Positions 1 to 8,127 of a stretch of 64,000 nt of DNA are shown piece by piece. Position 1 is the first letter of the stretch, and each line of letters begins with the position of its first letter. The notes beneath the pieces are model-generated. The model was given only the letters and a program-made list of their open reading frames with translations, was not told the DNA's origin and did not search any database. Origin of the DNA: GCA-2711565 sp963664245 (GTDB lineage: Bacteria > Bacteroidota > Bacteroidia > Bacteroidales > GCA-2711565); assembly GCA_963664245.1 (NCBI GenBank), contig OY760934.1, positions 682,001-746,000 on the forward strand. The letters are read 5' to 3'. Position numbers and translations under genes: made by a program.

Positions 1-134
1 ATCATTTCGGTTTGTCTTTTAGCCATTACTTCGGGATCCATCATACGTCCCCCGCCAGGAGGTTGAGCGATAATAGCAGATGAAACAAATAAAGCAAACA
101 TCAAAACAAGCGATAAACTCAATGTCTTTTTCAT
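1..134 (-). CDS. Secreted protein, N-terminus only (gene runs off the left edge)
   Basis: Only the first 44 or so codons are in the window. They start at an ATG (complement of 132-134) and encode a clear signal peptide: two lysines, then a long Leu/Val/Ala stretch ending near AIIAQ. The exported part begins with PPGGGRMMDPEVMAKRQTEM, rich in Met, Gly and Arg. This opening resembles small periplasmic helical proteins of the Spy/CpxP or DUF4890 kind that are common in Bacteroidota, but the diagnostic part is missing, so the family is a guess. Export to the periplasm is the only firm statement. Confidence 0.6.
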   Translation of the reverse strand, partial: MKKTLSLSLVLMFALFVSSAIIAQPPGGGRMMDPEVMAKRQTEM

Positions 135-279
135 ATTAAATTAGATTTTAGGGTAAATATTTTTCCGGTTAGACAATCGAAAGCAGAAAAACTTGCGGAT
201 ACTTCAAAATAAATTTTATCAATAAAAATCAGGACAAGTTTCAAGACTTCTTAAATTTTTATTCGGCACGTTGATGTTG

Positions 280-287
280 TATATTTG
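280..287 (+). promoter_or_regulatory. Promoter -7 box for the 313-807 lipoprotein
   Basis: TATATTTG fits the Bacteroidota -7 consensus TAnnTTTG and lies 25 bases before the ATG. No clear -33 TTTG is seen. Confidence 0.45.
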
Positions 288-312
288 AGCTATAACCTAA
301 CATTGAAAAACC

Positions 313-807
313 ATGGAAAAACGATTTATTTTAGCAATCCTGACCTTTATTTTTGTTATTGGATGCACCCCAAAACAAGAAGAAAAAGACCCCGAAACCC
401 TGAAAAAAGGAATTTGCCAAGTACTCTATCAGTATTTAAAAGCCTGGAACATAAAAGACATCAAAACATTAGACGCTTTAACCTCTGATAACGGAATGTA
501 TTTTGGTTCTGACCCGGATGAGATCATGGATAAAAAAGCGTTAATGGCAATGTACCGCGAGTTTTTTGCAGATTCAACAAATAATTACCGTTACGATGTA
601 AATCTGCAAGAAATAATTCCTGCCGAAAATGGAGAATCAGTTATGGCAGTAGAATACATCACCTTTAAGAATTGGAGCCCCAAAATTCCGTTCAGGCAAA
701 GTTTCCGTTTTGTAAAACAGAAAGAAGACTGGATCATTGATTTTATTGCCTGGGGAATAATCGTAAAGAATAAAGATATTGAACGCTTAAATAAAATTTT
801 GGAATAA
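313..807 (+). CDS. Lipoprotein with an NTF2/SnoaL-like fold (DUF4440-type)
   Basis: This 164-residue protein begins with a lipoprotein signal (MEKRFILAILTFIFVIGC; Cys18 is the lipidation site), followed by a charged linker. The rest has the pattern of the SnoaL/NTF2 cone fold: an N-terminal helix with a WNIKDIKTL segment, a buried acidic stretch around DPDEIMDKKALMAMYREFF, then alternating strands ending in KEDWIIDFIAWGIIV. Such domains bind small ligands or act as enzymes, and nothing here shows which. It stands alone and converges with the AraC-cyclase gene downstream. A second lipoprotein of the same fold class lies at 13833-14336. Confidence 0.7.
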   Translation: MEKRFILAILTFIFVIGCTPKQEEKDPETLKKGICQVLYQYLKAWNIKDIKTLDALTSDNGMYFGSDPDEIMDKKALMAMYREFFADSTNNYRYDVNLQEIIPAENGESVMAVEYITFKNWSPKIPFRQSFRFVKQKEDWIIDFIAWGIIVKNKDIERLNKILE

Positions 808-818
808 CAGCAGCATCG

Positions 819-3479
819 TTAAATCAGATTCTGTTGTTTAAGCGATATTTTAATTTTCTTATGCTTCTCCCAAAACTTTCGTTTGAGGGTTTTTAAAATT
901 GTTGTAAACTCCGGATGTTTTTTTAAATCATCTGAGAAAGGATCATCTTCCAAAAACACCACCACCCAGTAAAAATAATCTTCTTCATCTTCGGCAAACT
1001 GCTTGAGGTGAGCAATGGATTTTTCCACATTTCCCTCGTAGGCATAAAGCATTGACAAGTTCATGTGACGGTAAATAGATTGATTATTTTCGGCATACCA
1101 CCTGTAACGCTCAACAAATTTTGCAGCCTCCTCAACAAATCCCATTTTGTGGAATACAAAAGCAATTTTTAAATCTTCGGAACGGAACAACTCAAAATTA
1201 TATTGTTCGCGCAAATCGGTAAAACTCTTGTAATAACGATACGAAGTTTTGTAATCCCTCAAATAATAGCACACTTTAGCAACTTCCTGCATCACATCCA
1301 AACGGGTAGTATCCATTACAAGAGTTTTAATCAGGCTGTTTTTAAGCCTCACTGCATTGTGGTCTTTAGCATAAACGATGTATGCCTTCACATAATGCGA
1401 GTATATATTTGCCGGGTTGTATTCCAATGATTTATTGATGTACCAATCCGCTTCTTTTACAAATCCGGTTTGAACCAAAGCATTGGCCAGATGCAGATAA
1501 ATATAACTACTTGTCGCCGAATCGGAAGCAGCCGGGTTTAAACGGATTCCCTTAATGGCATACTGCAAATATTTTGCAGAATTTGGAACATGGTTCGCAT
1601 AATAATCCGACAAATAATTGAGCACCATGGCCGAATTAGGGTTCAAATCGAGGGCCTTTTCCAGGTAAGGAATCGCCACTGCCATTTTCCCTTGAAGCAT
1701 AAAAGACAAAGCTTTTGCAATTAAACTCTGCGGAAGTTCGGGATCAGCCAGCATGGCTCTGTCCGCGTTTTCGGAAATAAAGGCAACATATTTTTTAGGA
1801 GCATTAAAAATATCGAGGTAATAATAAGCCATGGCCCGTGCAGCATAAGCTCGCGCAAAGTTTTCATCCACTGTAATGGCCGAATCTAAATACGGAATTC
1901 CTTGCTTCAAAGATTCAAAATTGTTTTGGTTCATCAAATCAAGAGCCTTCAAAAAATAATCGTAAGCTACTAAGTTTTCGGTAGGAACCTTCTCAATTTG
2001 TGCATTTTCTTCCGGCGTAATAAGCACCTGGATTTGTCCGGCTATTTTTTTTGCAATTTCCTGCTGTAAGTGAAAAATATCTTTTACCTGGCGATCGTAC
2101 TGTTCCGACCACAAATGACTGTCTGAGTAGCCATCAACCAACTGAATGGTCAACAAAATACGATCGCCTATTTTTTGCCCGCTGCCTTCCACAAAATAGT
2201 GCACATTCAGCTCTTTTGAAAGATCAGGAATAATCTTATCAGTATTACGGTATTTTTCTACCGAGGTGCGGCTAATCACCCGCAAATCATTAATCTTTTG
2301 AAGCTTATTCAGCACCGATTCCATCAACCCATTAATAATATAGACATTACTAGAATCGTTGCTATCGTTGATAAACGGCAACACCGCAATGGATTTATCA
2401 GAAAATCCATCCTTATAAAATGTCGCTTTGTAAGCCAGCTTAAAATAACCGGAGTTCGTCACCCATACGGCTCCAACAACAAAAACAAGTAAAACCACCA
2501 GCCAGGCCAAACGGACATTGCGTTTCTTTTTCCGCTGCCATTTTATATCTGTGGATGCTTTTCCTTTTAGTTTACCATCAATTTCTTCTTTTTCAGGAAT
2601 GGTAAGGCCGGCATTGGTAATGACGTAAACTTCCAAAGGCTTGTGTACATTTTTCAGTTCAAACATTCCCATAGACCGGCAATGAATGCCCGCTTTATTC
2701 TTCACCTCATCAAAAACTTTCTCAGAAACAAATACACTTCCGGAAACAGCCAGCGATTCAATCCTCGAAGCTACATTCACCCCGTCGCCAATAATATCGT
2801 CCTCCTCAAAAATAATATCCCCCGAATGTATCCCGATGCGAACCGGAATGCCCGGTTCCTCCTTGAATGCCAGTTGCATTTCAATGGCGCAGCGAACCGC
2901 ATCAACGGCACTGCTGAACGTACTCAGGGTCCCACCACCAAAATACTGCAAAATTTTACCGTTAAACTTTTGCATATAAGCATTGAAAATTTTACGGTGC
3001 CTGTCCCTAACCTCCAGTCCTTTTTGTTCGTCGCTTTGCATCATGGCTGTATCCCCCTGGATATCGGTAAACATAATGGCAGCCAACTGATGGGTTTGCG
3101 ACTGGTTGGTTTCCGTGCTTTTCACTTGGTGGCTAAAATCGCGTTTACTCACCTCTCCGGGAGGAAAACCATAAAACTCGTGGAAACATTTTATAAAATA
3201 AGAATTGCTGCTAAAGCCCACCTTATAGGCTATTTCCGAAACGGTAGAAGATTCTTTTTTCAGCATTTCCATGGCTTTTTTAAGGCGAACCTGACGAATA
3301 AACTGACTTACAGATAACCCGGAAATCTTTTTCACTTTCCGAAGCAAATTGGAACGGCTCATACTAATTTCAGCAGCCAGTTCAGATACACCGAATTGCT
3401 CGTTCGCGAGATTTTTTTCAATAATTGAAACCAGTTTTAGGATAAAGTCATTGTTCCAAAATTGGGGTTCAATAGCCAT
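819..3479 (-). CDS. Membrane regulator: AraC HTH + class III cyclase-like domain + TolB-like domain + TPR
   Basis: Domains in order in the 886-residue protein: AraC-type helix-turn-helix (about 12-112), class III nucleotide cyclase-like domain (about 131-290), one membrane segment (about 323-340), a TolB/FlgO-like alpha-beta domain starting at SIAVLPFINDS (about 362-490), then TPR-like repeats to the end. This predicts DNA-binding and cyclase domains in the cytosol and a repeat-rich sensor in the periplasm. In the cyclase core the first metal aspartate is present (FTDI, D139), as are the N and R of GDGVNVASRI. The second metal aspartate, normally in a GDG turn, is glycine (YFGGGT, codon 2934-2936), so catalysis is doubtful. 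I chose the ATG at 3479; an in-frame TTG at 3512 would add 11 residues. Its DNA target is unknown. Confidence 0.85.
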   Translation of the reverse strand: MAIEPQFWNNDFILKLVSIIEKNLANEQFGVSELAAEISMSRSNLLRKVKKISGLSVSQFIRQVRLKKAMEMLKKESSTVSEIAYKVGFSSNSYFIKCFHEFYGFPPGEVSKRDFSHQVKSTETNQSQTHQLAAIMFTDIQGDTAMMQSDEQKGLEVRDRHRKIFNAYMQKFNGKILQYFGGGTLSTFSSAVDAVRCAIEMQLAFKEEPGIPVRIGIHSGDIIFEEDDIIGDGVNVASRIESLAVSGSVFVSEKVFDEVKNKAGIHCRSMGMFELKNVHKPLEVYVITNAGLTIPEKEEIDGKLKGKASTDIKWQRKKKRNVRLAWLVVLLVFVVGAVWVTNSGYFKLAYKATFYKDGFSDKSIAVLPFINDSNDSSNVYIINGLMESVLNKLQKINDLRVISRTSVEKYRNTDKIIPDLSKELNVHYFVEGSGQKIGDRILLTIQLVDGYSDSHLWSEQYDRQVKDIFHLQQEIAKKIAGQIQVLITPEENAQIEKVPTENLVAYDYFLKALDLMNQNNFESLKQGIPYLDSAITVDENFARAYAARAMAYYYLDIFNAPKKYVAFISENADRAMLADPELPQSLIAKALSFMLQGKMAVAIPYLEKALDLNPNSAMVLNYLSDYYANHVPNSAKYLQYAIKGIRLNPAASDSATSSYIYLHLANALVQTGFVKEADWYINKSLEYNPANIYSHYVKAYIVYAKDHNAVRLKNSLIKTLVMDTTRLDVMQEVAKVCYYLRDYKTSYRYYKSFTDLREQYNFELFRSEDLKIAFVFHKMGFVEEAAKFVERYRWYAENNQSIYRHMNLSMLYAYEGNVEKSIAHLKQFAEDEEDYFYWVVVFLEDDPFSDDLKKHPEFTTILKTLKRKFWEKHKKIKISLKQQNLI

Positions 3480-3686
3480 GGGTTCAGGGTGAAATTTTCG
3501 ATTAAAATACAAAGAAAGAATGGATTGTCAAACCCTTTTTGCGTCATAATTTACATCGCCGCGTCATATTTTTCATTCATGATTCAAACTTGACACAATT
3601 GGCTTCATGCATGTTTAGTGGCTCCCCGCCATTTGAATGACCTTTAACATCAAATATTTTTAAGTAAAAACAAAAATCTAAAACAC

Positions 3687-5378
3687 ATGAAAACACGCCT
3701 TTATTTTTTAGACAACCTACGCAGTTTTTTAATTCTTTTAGTTGTTATGATCCATGCCGGTTTGGTTTACACCCCCGGACTGGAACTCAGTTGGTCGGTA
3801 AAAGACCCGGCAAATAACAGCGACCTGATCGGCCTGATCGGTTTATGTATTGATGTATTCGTTATGTTCACGATGTTTTTCATCGCCGGTTATTTTGTCC
3901 CACATTCTATTAAGGAAAAAGGGAATTCAAAATTTATCATTTCAAAAATCAAACGCATTATCTTGCCTTGGGCTGTTGGCGTTCTTACACTCATCCCCAT
4001 GTATAAATACATTTTTTTATACTCCAGGGGGCTGTCACAGGAAAGATGGTACACCTATTTTCATTTCTTTGAAAGAGCCAACGAAAACCTGGCCTTTTTC
4101 TCAAACAACCCCACTCAGGTATGGTTGTGGTTCCTACCCATACTTTTCGTTTTTCAAATGATTTACCTGGGCATAAACAAATTAAAAGCAGCCCCATGCA
4201 AAACATCATTCAAAACAGTCATTATCATCTTTATTATACTGGGAGTTGCATACAGCAAATTAATTACAGCATTTGGTTTATCCGGCTGGTACCATTCTGT
4301 TTTTCCTGAATTCCAAGTTGAACGCCTCTTGATTTATTTTATGTCGTTTTTATTGGGGACCCTGGCTTATAAACGTAACATTTTTGAGAATATCAAATGG
4401 AGCCTGAGAAGCCGCGTTGCAATCTATACTATTTTCAACATCGCCTTTGTCCTGTATATCATCCTAATTATTAACTATTTTAAAAATATGGCAAACCCAG
4501 GCGAATACAAATATGTATTCAACGAGTTTTGGGACAGTTATTTGTATCATATTTCGCTGGTGATCTCGATGTTTGGATGCTTGTACACCTGCATTCATAT
4601 TTTCCAAAATAATTTTAATAAAGCAAACCGCTATCAGCTTGAGCTCAATAAAGATTCATATGGCATTTACATTATCCACATGATTGTATTGAGTGTTATC
4701 GCGCTGTTCTTAAAAGAATTCAACATCCCCGGATGGATTAAATACCTTTTCTTATCTACAGAAACCTTTTTTGTATCACACTTATTTGTTTACACTTATC
4801 GAAAATTTAAAAACCGTATCACCATGAAAACAATAAAAACAGTAGGCCTTTTTTTAGTCATCGCCATAACGATGGCTTGTAATTCGCCAAAACAAGAAGA
4901 AAAAGAACAAACAACAAAAACAGCAAAACCACAAATGAGCCTGAACGAAGCCGCCTTTTACGGAAACGTGGAAGCGATCAAACAACACATCAAATCCGGA
5001 ACAAATATTAACCAAAAAAACCGGGAAGGTTCAGCTCCCTTAGCCGTGGCAATTACATTTAACCAAACAGAAGCAGCCAAGGCCCTCATCGCTGCTGGAG
5101 CCAATTTAAACATTAAAAACAAGGACGGGTCTACCCCACTCCACGTGGCAGCTTTCTTTTGCCGAACCGAAATTGTAAAAGCTTTACTGGATGCCGGTGC
5201 CGATAAAACGCTCAAGAACTACTCAGGGGCAACACCTTACATGAGCGTAGCCGGATCTTTTGAGCAAGTAAAACCAATTTACCAACACATTGAAAAATCG
5301 TTGGCTCCGTTTGGAGTGAAACTGGACTACGAACACCTTGAAAAAGAACGTCCGGTGATTGCAGAAATGTTAAAGTAA
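3687..5378 (+). CDS. Acyltransferase-3 family membrane protein fused in frame to an ankyrin-repeat lipoprotein
   Basis: Residues 1 to about 375 form an acyltransferase family 3 protein (OafA/YrhL-like). It opens with RLYFLDNLRSFLILLVVMIH, whose Arg and His are conserved in the family, and has about ten membrane segments. Such proteins O-acylate cell-surface glycans. The frame continues without a stop into a second unit starting at Met380 (ATG 4824): a complete lipoprotein signal ending in ITMAC, a Lys/Glu linker, then three to four ankyrin repeats (for example DGSTPLHVAAFFCRTEIVKA). The second unit looks like a separate gene whose upstream stop was lost, or which is also started internally. 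In the fusion the lipobox would act as a further membrane segment. The usual length for the acyltransferase alone is about 360-400 residues. Confidence 0.85.
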   Translation: MKTRLYFLDNLRSFLILLVVMIHAGLVYTPGLELSWSVKDPANNSDLIGLIGLCIDVFVMFTMFFIAGYFVPHSIKEKGNSKFIISKIKRIILPWAVGVLTLIPMYKYIFLYSRGLSQERWYTYFHFFERANENLAFFSNNPTQVWLWFLPILFVFQMIYLGINKLKAAPCKTSFKTVIIIFIILGVAYSKLITAFGLSGWYHSVFPEFQVERLLIYFMSFLLGTLAYKRNIFENIKWSLRSRVAIYTIFNIAFVLYIILIINYFKNMANPGEYKYVFNEFWDSYLYHISLVISMFGCLYTCIHIFQNNFNKANRYQLELNKDSYGIYIIHMIVLSVIALFLKEFNIPGWIKYLFLSTETFFVSHLFVYTYRKFKNRITMKTIKTVGLFLVIAITMACNSPKQEEKEQTTKTAKPQMSLNEAAFYGNVEAIKQHIKSGTNINQKNREGSAPLAVAITFNQTEAAKALIAAGANLNIKNKDGSTPLHVAAFFCRTEIVKALLDAGADKTLKNYSGATPYMSVAGSFEQVKPIYQHIEKSLAPFGVKLDYEHLEKERPVIAEMLK

Positions 5379-5463
5379 GGCACACTGAGCCTGACGAAGT
5401 GTTCTTGTGATAATTCACCCGGACATTTTGATAAACTCAATATCCAGAAGACCTGAAAAAATA

Positions 5464-5489
5464 AAAAGCACGGCAAATACCGTGCTTTT
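5464..5489 (+). terminator. Hairpin terminator after the acyltransferase-ankyrin gene
   Basis: A perfect 10-bp stem (AAAAGCACGG / CCGTGCTTTT) encloses a 6-base loop, CAAATA, and its right arm ends in a T run. It is 85 bases past the stop codon. Confidence 0.8.
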
Positions 5490-5506
5490 CATATTGAATA
5501 TTTTTC

Positions 5507-5514
5507 TATATTTG
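5507..5514 (+). promoter_or_regulatory. Promoter -7 box for the 5583-6104 lipoprotein
   Basis: TATATTTG matches TAnnTTTG and sits just after the terminator. The predicted 5' UTR is about 60 bases. Confidence 0.45.
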
Positions 5515-5582
5515 AACTTTCTTACTCCCCTAGGTAATGAACCATGAAATAGTTCATGGGATAGAAGCGTAAACTTATAAAA

Positions 5583-6104
5583 ATGAAAAAACTGATAAGC
5601 ATATTAATTATTTTATCATTTATTGCATGCAGCCAAAAAGATGAGAAGAAGGATATTTTAATTGAAACATTTGAAAAACATTTGGGAACAAACGAGACAA
5701 AATACCTCAATGAAATTGTGGAAGATTTCGACAAGTATTTAGCCGCAAATTATCCCGATCAGGAATCAAAATTCAGAGCGTATTTATCAGATATCAACGA
5801 ATTAAAAGTTAACAAGTATTGGGAAATAGATTCCACAAAACTGGAGAGATATAAGGATAGTAAGTTACTTGAAAAATATGAGACCGGCTTCTCCGATTCT
5901 GCTTGGGAAAAACAAAATAATCTTCATTTGGCGATAGGTTCAATAAAACAAACAGACCCCATAATTACCAGTTATTTAACGGCAAAAAAAGCAACTGGTA
6001 ATTTACCACTGTCAACTCTAGCCGGAGGTTTAATGTACTATTTAAGAGAAAGCAATGAATATTTTGCAAAACGGATATTTATATTAGAATTATTTGGGCA
6101 ATAA
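5583..6104 (+). CDS. Hypothetical lipoprotein
   Basis: This 173-residue protein starts with a lipoprotein signal peptide (MKKLISILIILSFIAC, Cys16). The mature part is helical and highly charged, with many Lys, Glu and Asp; a weakly hydrophobic stretch (STLAGGLMYYLR) lies near the C-terminus. I do not recognise a family. It is a single-gene unit between its own promoter and that of the next gene. Location in the periplasm or at the inner face of the outer membrane follows from the lipobox; function is unknown. Confidence 0.65.
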   Translation: MKKLISILIILSFIACSQKDEKKDILIETFEKHLGTNETKYLNEIVEDFDKYLAANYPDQESKFRAYLSDINELKVNKYWEIDSTKLERYKDSKLLEKYETGFSDSAWEKQNNLHLAIGSIKQTDPIITSYLTAKKATGNLPLSTLAGGLMYYLRESNEYFAKRIFILELFGQ

Positions 6105-6159
6105 AAATCAGGAATTCCAATGCCCGAAAACATTTTCTTCTAATTAAAGCAGTTTTCCC

Positions 6160-6167
6160 TAAATTTG
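6160..6167 (+). promoter_or_regulatory. Promoter -7 box that fixes the glycerophosphodiesterase start
   Basis: TAAATTTG fits TAnnTTTG. Transcription should begin near 6174, which rules out the in-frame TTG at 6165 and supports the ATG at 6180. Confidence 0.5.
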
Positions 6168-6179
6168 GAAATAAAAACC

Positions 6180-7037
6180 ATGAAATTTTTCAAACTGATT
6201 TATATTACCCTTGCTTTTTTGATTGCCTGCAGTTCTACCCCAAACGGAAATAACAATCCCCTGGTTAAAACATTTGCCTACGCCAAAGGCAAAGAAGCAG
6301 TCATCAGTGCCCACCGTGGCGGGAAGATTTACGCAGGTTACCCTGAGAACTGCCTGGAAACCATGAATTATGTAATGCAGCAAGTGCCGAACGCCTTATT
6401 TGAAATTGACATCGCTCAAAGCAAAGATTCAATACTTTTCCTGATGCACGATGATGCCCTGGAAAGAACCACCACTGGCTCCGGACGGATAGATCAAAAA
6501 ACATGGACCGAAATCGAAGTCCTGCAGTTAAAAGACAACTACGGTTCTGTGACCAAATACAGCCCTCCGGCTTTCCGTGACGTGCTACACTGGGCCACAA
6601 TCAGGCAAACCCATCTGTCTGTCGACATCAAACGCAGCGTGAACCCCGAAACCGTGTTGAAGTTCATAGAAAAACACCATGCTTTGTATAATTGTGTCAT
6701 CATCACTTACTCCGTGGAAACCGCAAAAAAATTATATGCTTTGAATAATGAAGTTTTTTTATCGGTTACCATCCGAAACATGGATGAATTCAGACGTTTT
6801 AAAGAAAGTGGCATCCCGTGGGAAAACATTCAGGCTTTTACCGGAACCCGTGAGTCCGACCCCGAACTTTATCAAAAGCTGCACGAAAAAGGCGTAATGT
6901 GTGTTTTAGGAACACTGGGGAACCTTGATGCCAAAGCTGAAGCCAAAGGCGATCAATTATATAAAGCATGGGCCGCCAAGGGCATTGATATTTTTGCAAC
7001 AGATCGACCTATTGAAGTCTATCAGGCACTAAAGTGA
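6180..7037 (+). CDS. Glycerophosphodiester phosphodiesterase-family lipoprotein
   Basis: This 285-residue protein has a lipoprotein signal (MKFFKLIYITLAFLIAC) and a GDPD TIM-barrel. The active-site signature is clear: SAHRGG, PENCLET, FEIDIAQSKDS and LMHDDALERTTTGSG supply the catalytic His pair and the metal-binding Glu and Asp. The C-terminal IDIFATDRPIEV is typical of the family. Known relatives split glycerophosphodiesters into glycerol-3-phosphate and an alcohol. Here the enzyme would be periplasmic and lipid-anchored. No ugpC/glpT-like transporter is next to it. About 500 bases without another long ORF follow. Confidence 0.88.
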   Translation: MKFFKLIYITLAFLIACSSTPNGNNNPLVKTFAYAKGKEAVISAHRGGKIYAGYPENCLETMNYVMQQVPNALFEIDIAQSKDSILFLMHDDALERTTTGSGRIDQKTWTEIEVLQLKDNYGSVTKYSPPAFRDVLHWATIRQTHLSVDIKRSVNPETVLKFIEKHHALYNCVIITYSVETAKKLYALNNEVFLSVTIRNMDEFRRFKESGIPWENIQAFTGTRESDPELYQKLHEKGVMCVLGTLGNLDAKAEAKGDQLYKAWAAKGIDIFATDRPIEVYQALK

Positions 7038-7376
7038 TTTCCAACATAAGAAACCAACACTTTCAAATCAAATTTAACTGCAATAAAAGGATTTATTACA
7101 AAATATTTTATTTTGAATAACAGAACTTTATGAAATTTAATATTTGTTTAGGATAAATATTAAATCACCAAATTAATCAGTATATCCATTGAAAAGAAAA
7201 GTAAAAGCAGTTGCTTATACTAAAAACAAACACATTAATAGTAAACATCTATAAAATCACATTAAGTACTTGAATTCTGAAAGTTAGTCATAAAAAAAAT
7301 TACACCATCATTTAAAGAATTTTAACCAGATTTTATAAGTCTTAAAACTTTTTTATTCTCATTCAGAAAAACTACA

Positions 7377-7384
7377 TATCTTTG
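7377..7384 (+). promoter_or_regulatory. Promoter -7 box of the GNAT-rsgA leader transcript
   Basis: TATCTTTG followed by CAGCC is a strong Bacteroidota -7 element, nearly the same as the rRNA promoter at 61725. The expected start site is about 7390, next to the leader ATG at 7391, so this ORF could be leaderless. The 300 bases upstream (7038-7376) are AT-rich and show no gene. Confidence 0.6.
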
Positions 7385-7390
7385 CAGCCT

Positions 7391-7429
7391 ATGTTAAAAA
7401 CATCTTATCATACTTCGGAGCTGGTATAA
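7391..7429 (+). CDS. Candidate 12-codon leader peptide upstream of GNAT-rsgA
   Basis: ATG to TAA encodes MLKTSYHTSELV. It starts at or near the predicted transcription start, within a small hairpin (ATGTT AAA AACAT), and its stop codon lies in the 5' arm of the first of two mutually exclusive hairpins. This is the layout of a translation-sensing attenuator, but the peptide is too short to be judged by sequence alone. Confidence 0.4.
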   Translation: MLKTSYHTSELV

Positions 7430-7554
7430 AAGACAGGTAAAAAGTCTTTTATCAGTCATTTAATACCTGTCAATTTTCCCGGGTCAACCTTCTGTTGACA
7501 TAAATTTCAATTTATTTATTTTTAAACAGATGTAATATCAATAATAATATTATC
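7391..7554 (+). promoter_or_regulatory. Structured leader with alternative hairpins before the GNAT gene
   Basis: Hairpin A pairs ATAAAAGAC (7426-7434) with GTCTTTTAT (7444-7452), extended by CTG/CAG across a 2-base bulge. Hairpin B pairs GACAGGTA (7432-7439) with TACCTGTC (7464-7471) and shares bases 7432-7434 with A, so both cannot form fully. Hairpin C pairs GTCAAC (7483-7488) with GTTGAC (7494-7499); its right arm could also pair with TGTCAA at 7468-7473. An AT-rich stretch leads to the GNAT ATG. A ribosome on the leader ORF would cover the 5' arm of A and favour B. Confidence 0.5.
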
Positions 7555-8109
7555 ATGAATTTAAATAAAGTACAAATCAGGTTAACAACACAAGAAGATT
7601 TCAAAACAATATATACCGTTGAAAAATTAGCTTTTGGCTATGAAAAGGAAGCTCAATTGACCTTAGAGTTGCTAAATGACAAAACAGCCCGTCCGTTTAT
7701 TTCCCTCTTGGCATTTTATAAAACACAAGCCATTGGGCATATATTATTTACCCGGGCATACCTAAACGGGATAGTGGGTGATCCTCTAATCCACATTTTG
7801 GCACCTTTAGCAGTTATTCCTGAATTTCAGAAAAAAGGAATAGGTGGTTTATTAATCCAAAAAGGAATAAAGAAGTTAAAACTTATGGATTCGGAGCTTT
7901 GCTTTGTCCTGGGACATATTAACTATTATCCTAAGCACGGATTTATAAACGATGCCCAACAATTTGGGTTTCCGGCTCCTTATCCAATCCCGGAAAATGT
8001 AAAAGATGCGTGGATGGTTCAGGAGTTAAGAGAAGGCCGCATAACATCCTTAAACGGGAAAATATTGTGTTCGGAAGAACTAAATAAACCCAAACATTGG
8101 AGAGAATAA
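7555..8109 (+). CDS. GNAT-family N-acetyltransferase (YhbS-like)
   Basis: The 184-residue protein has the GNAT fold. Its acetyl-CoA binding motif A is seen at LAPLAVIPEFQKKGIGG followed by LLIQKGIKKLK, and motif B with YYPKHGF is typical of the YhbS branch (COG3153). It would transfer an acetyl group from acetyl-CoA to an amine; the substrate cannot be read from sequence. It is 18 bases upstream of rsgA, so the two are probably co-transcribed from the promoter at 7377. The leader in front suggests control by translation or ribosome state, which would suit a partner of a ribosome-assembly GTPase. Confidence 0.85.
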   Translation: MNLNKVQIRLTTQEDFKTIYTVEKLAFGYEKEAQLTLELLNDKTARPFISLLAFYKTQAIGHILFTRAYLNGIVGDPLIHILAPLAVIPEFQKKGIGGLLIQKGIKKLKLMDSELCFVLGHINYYPKHGFINDAQQFGFPAPYPIPENVKDAWMVQELREGRITSLNGKILCSEELNKPKHWRE

Positions 8110-8127
8110 ACAACAAACACAAGAAAA

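Noticed and set aside
2643..3317. 224-codon open frame on the + strand
   Set aside because: It is antisense to the AraC-cyclase gene, which has clear domains; the frame has no domain or signal pattern.
5380..5404. Short palindromic element CACACTGAGCCTGACG..AAGTGTT
   Set aside because: It resembles a common dispersed repeat but only one copy was noticed in the window and its stem is only 5 bp, so no feature was called.
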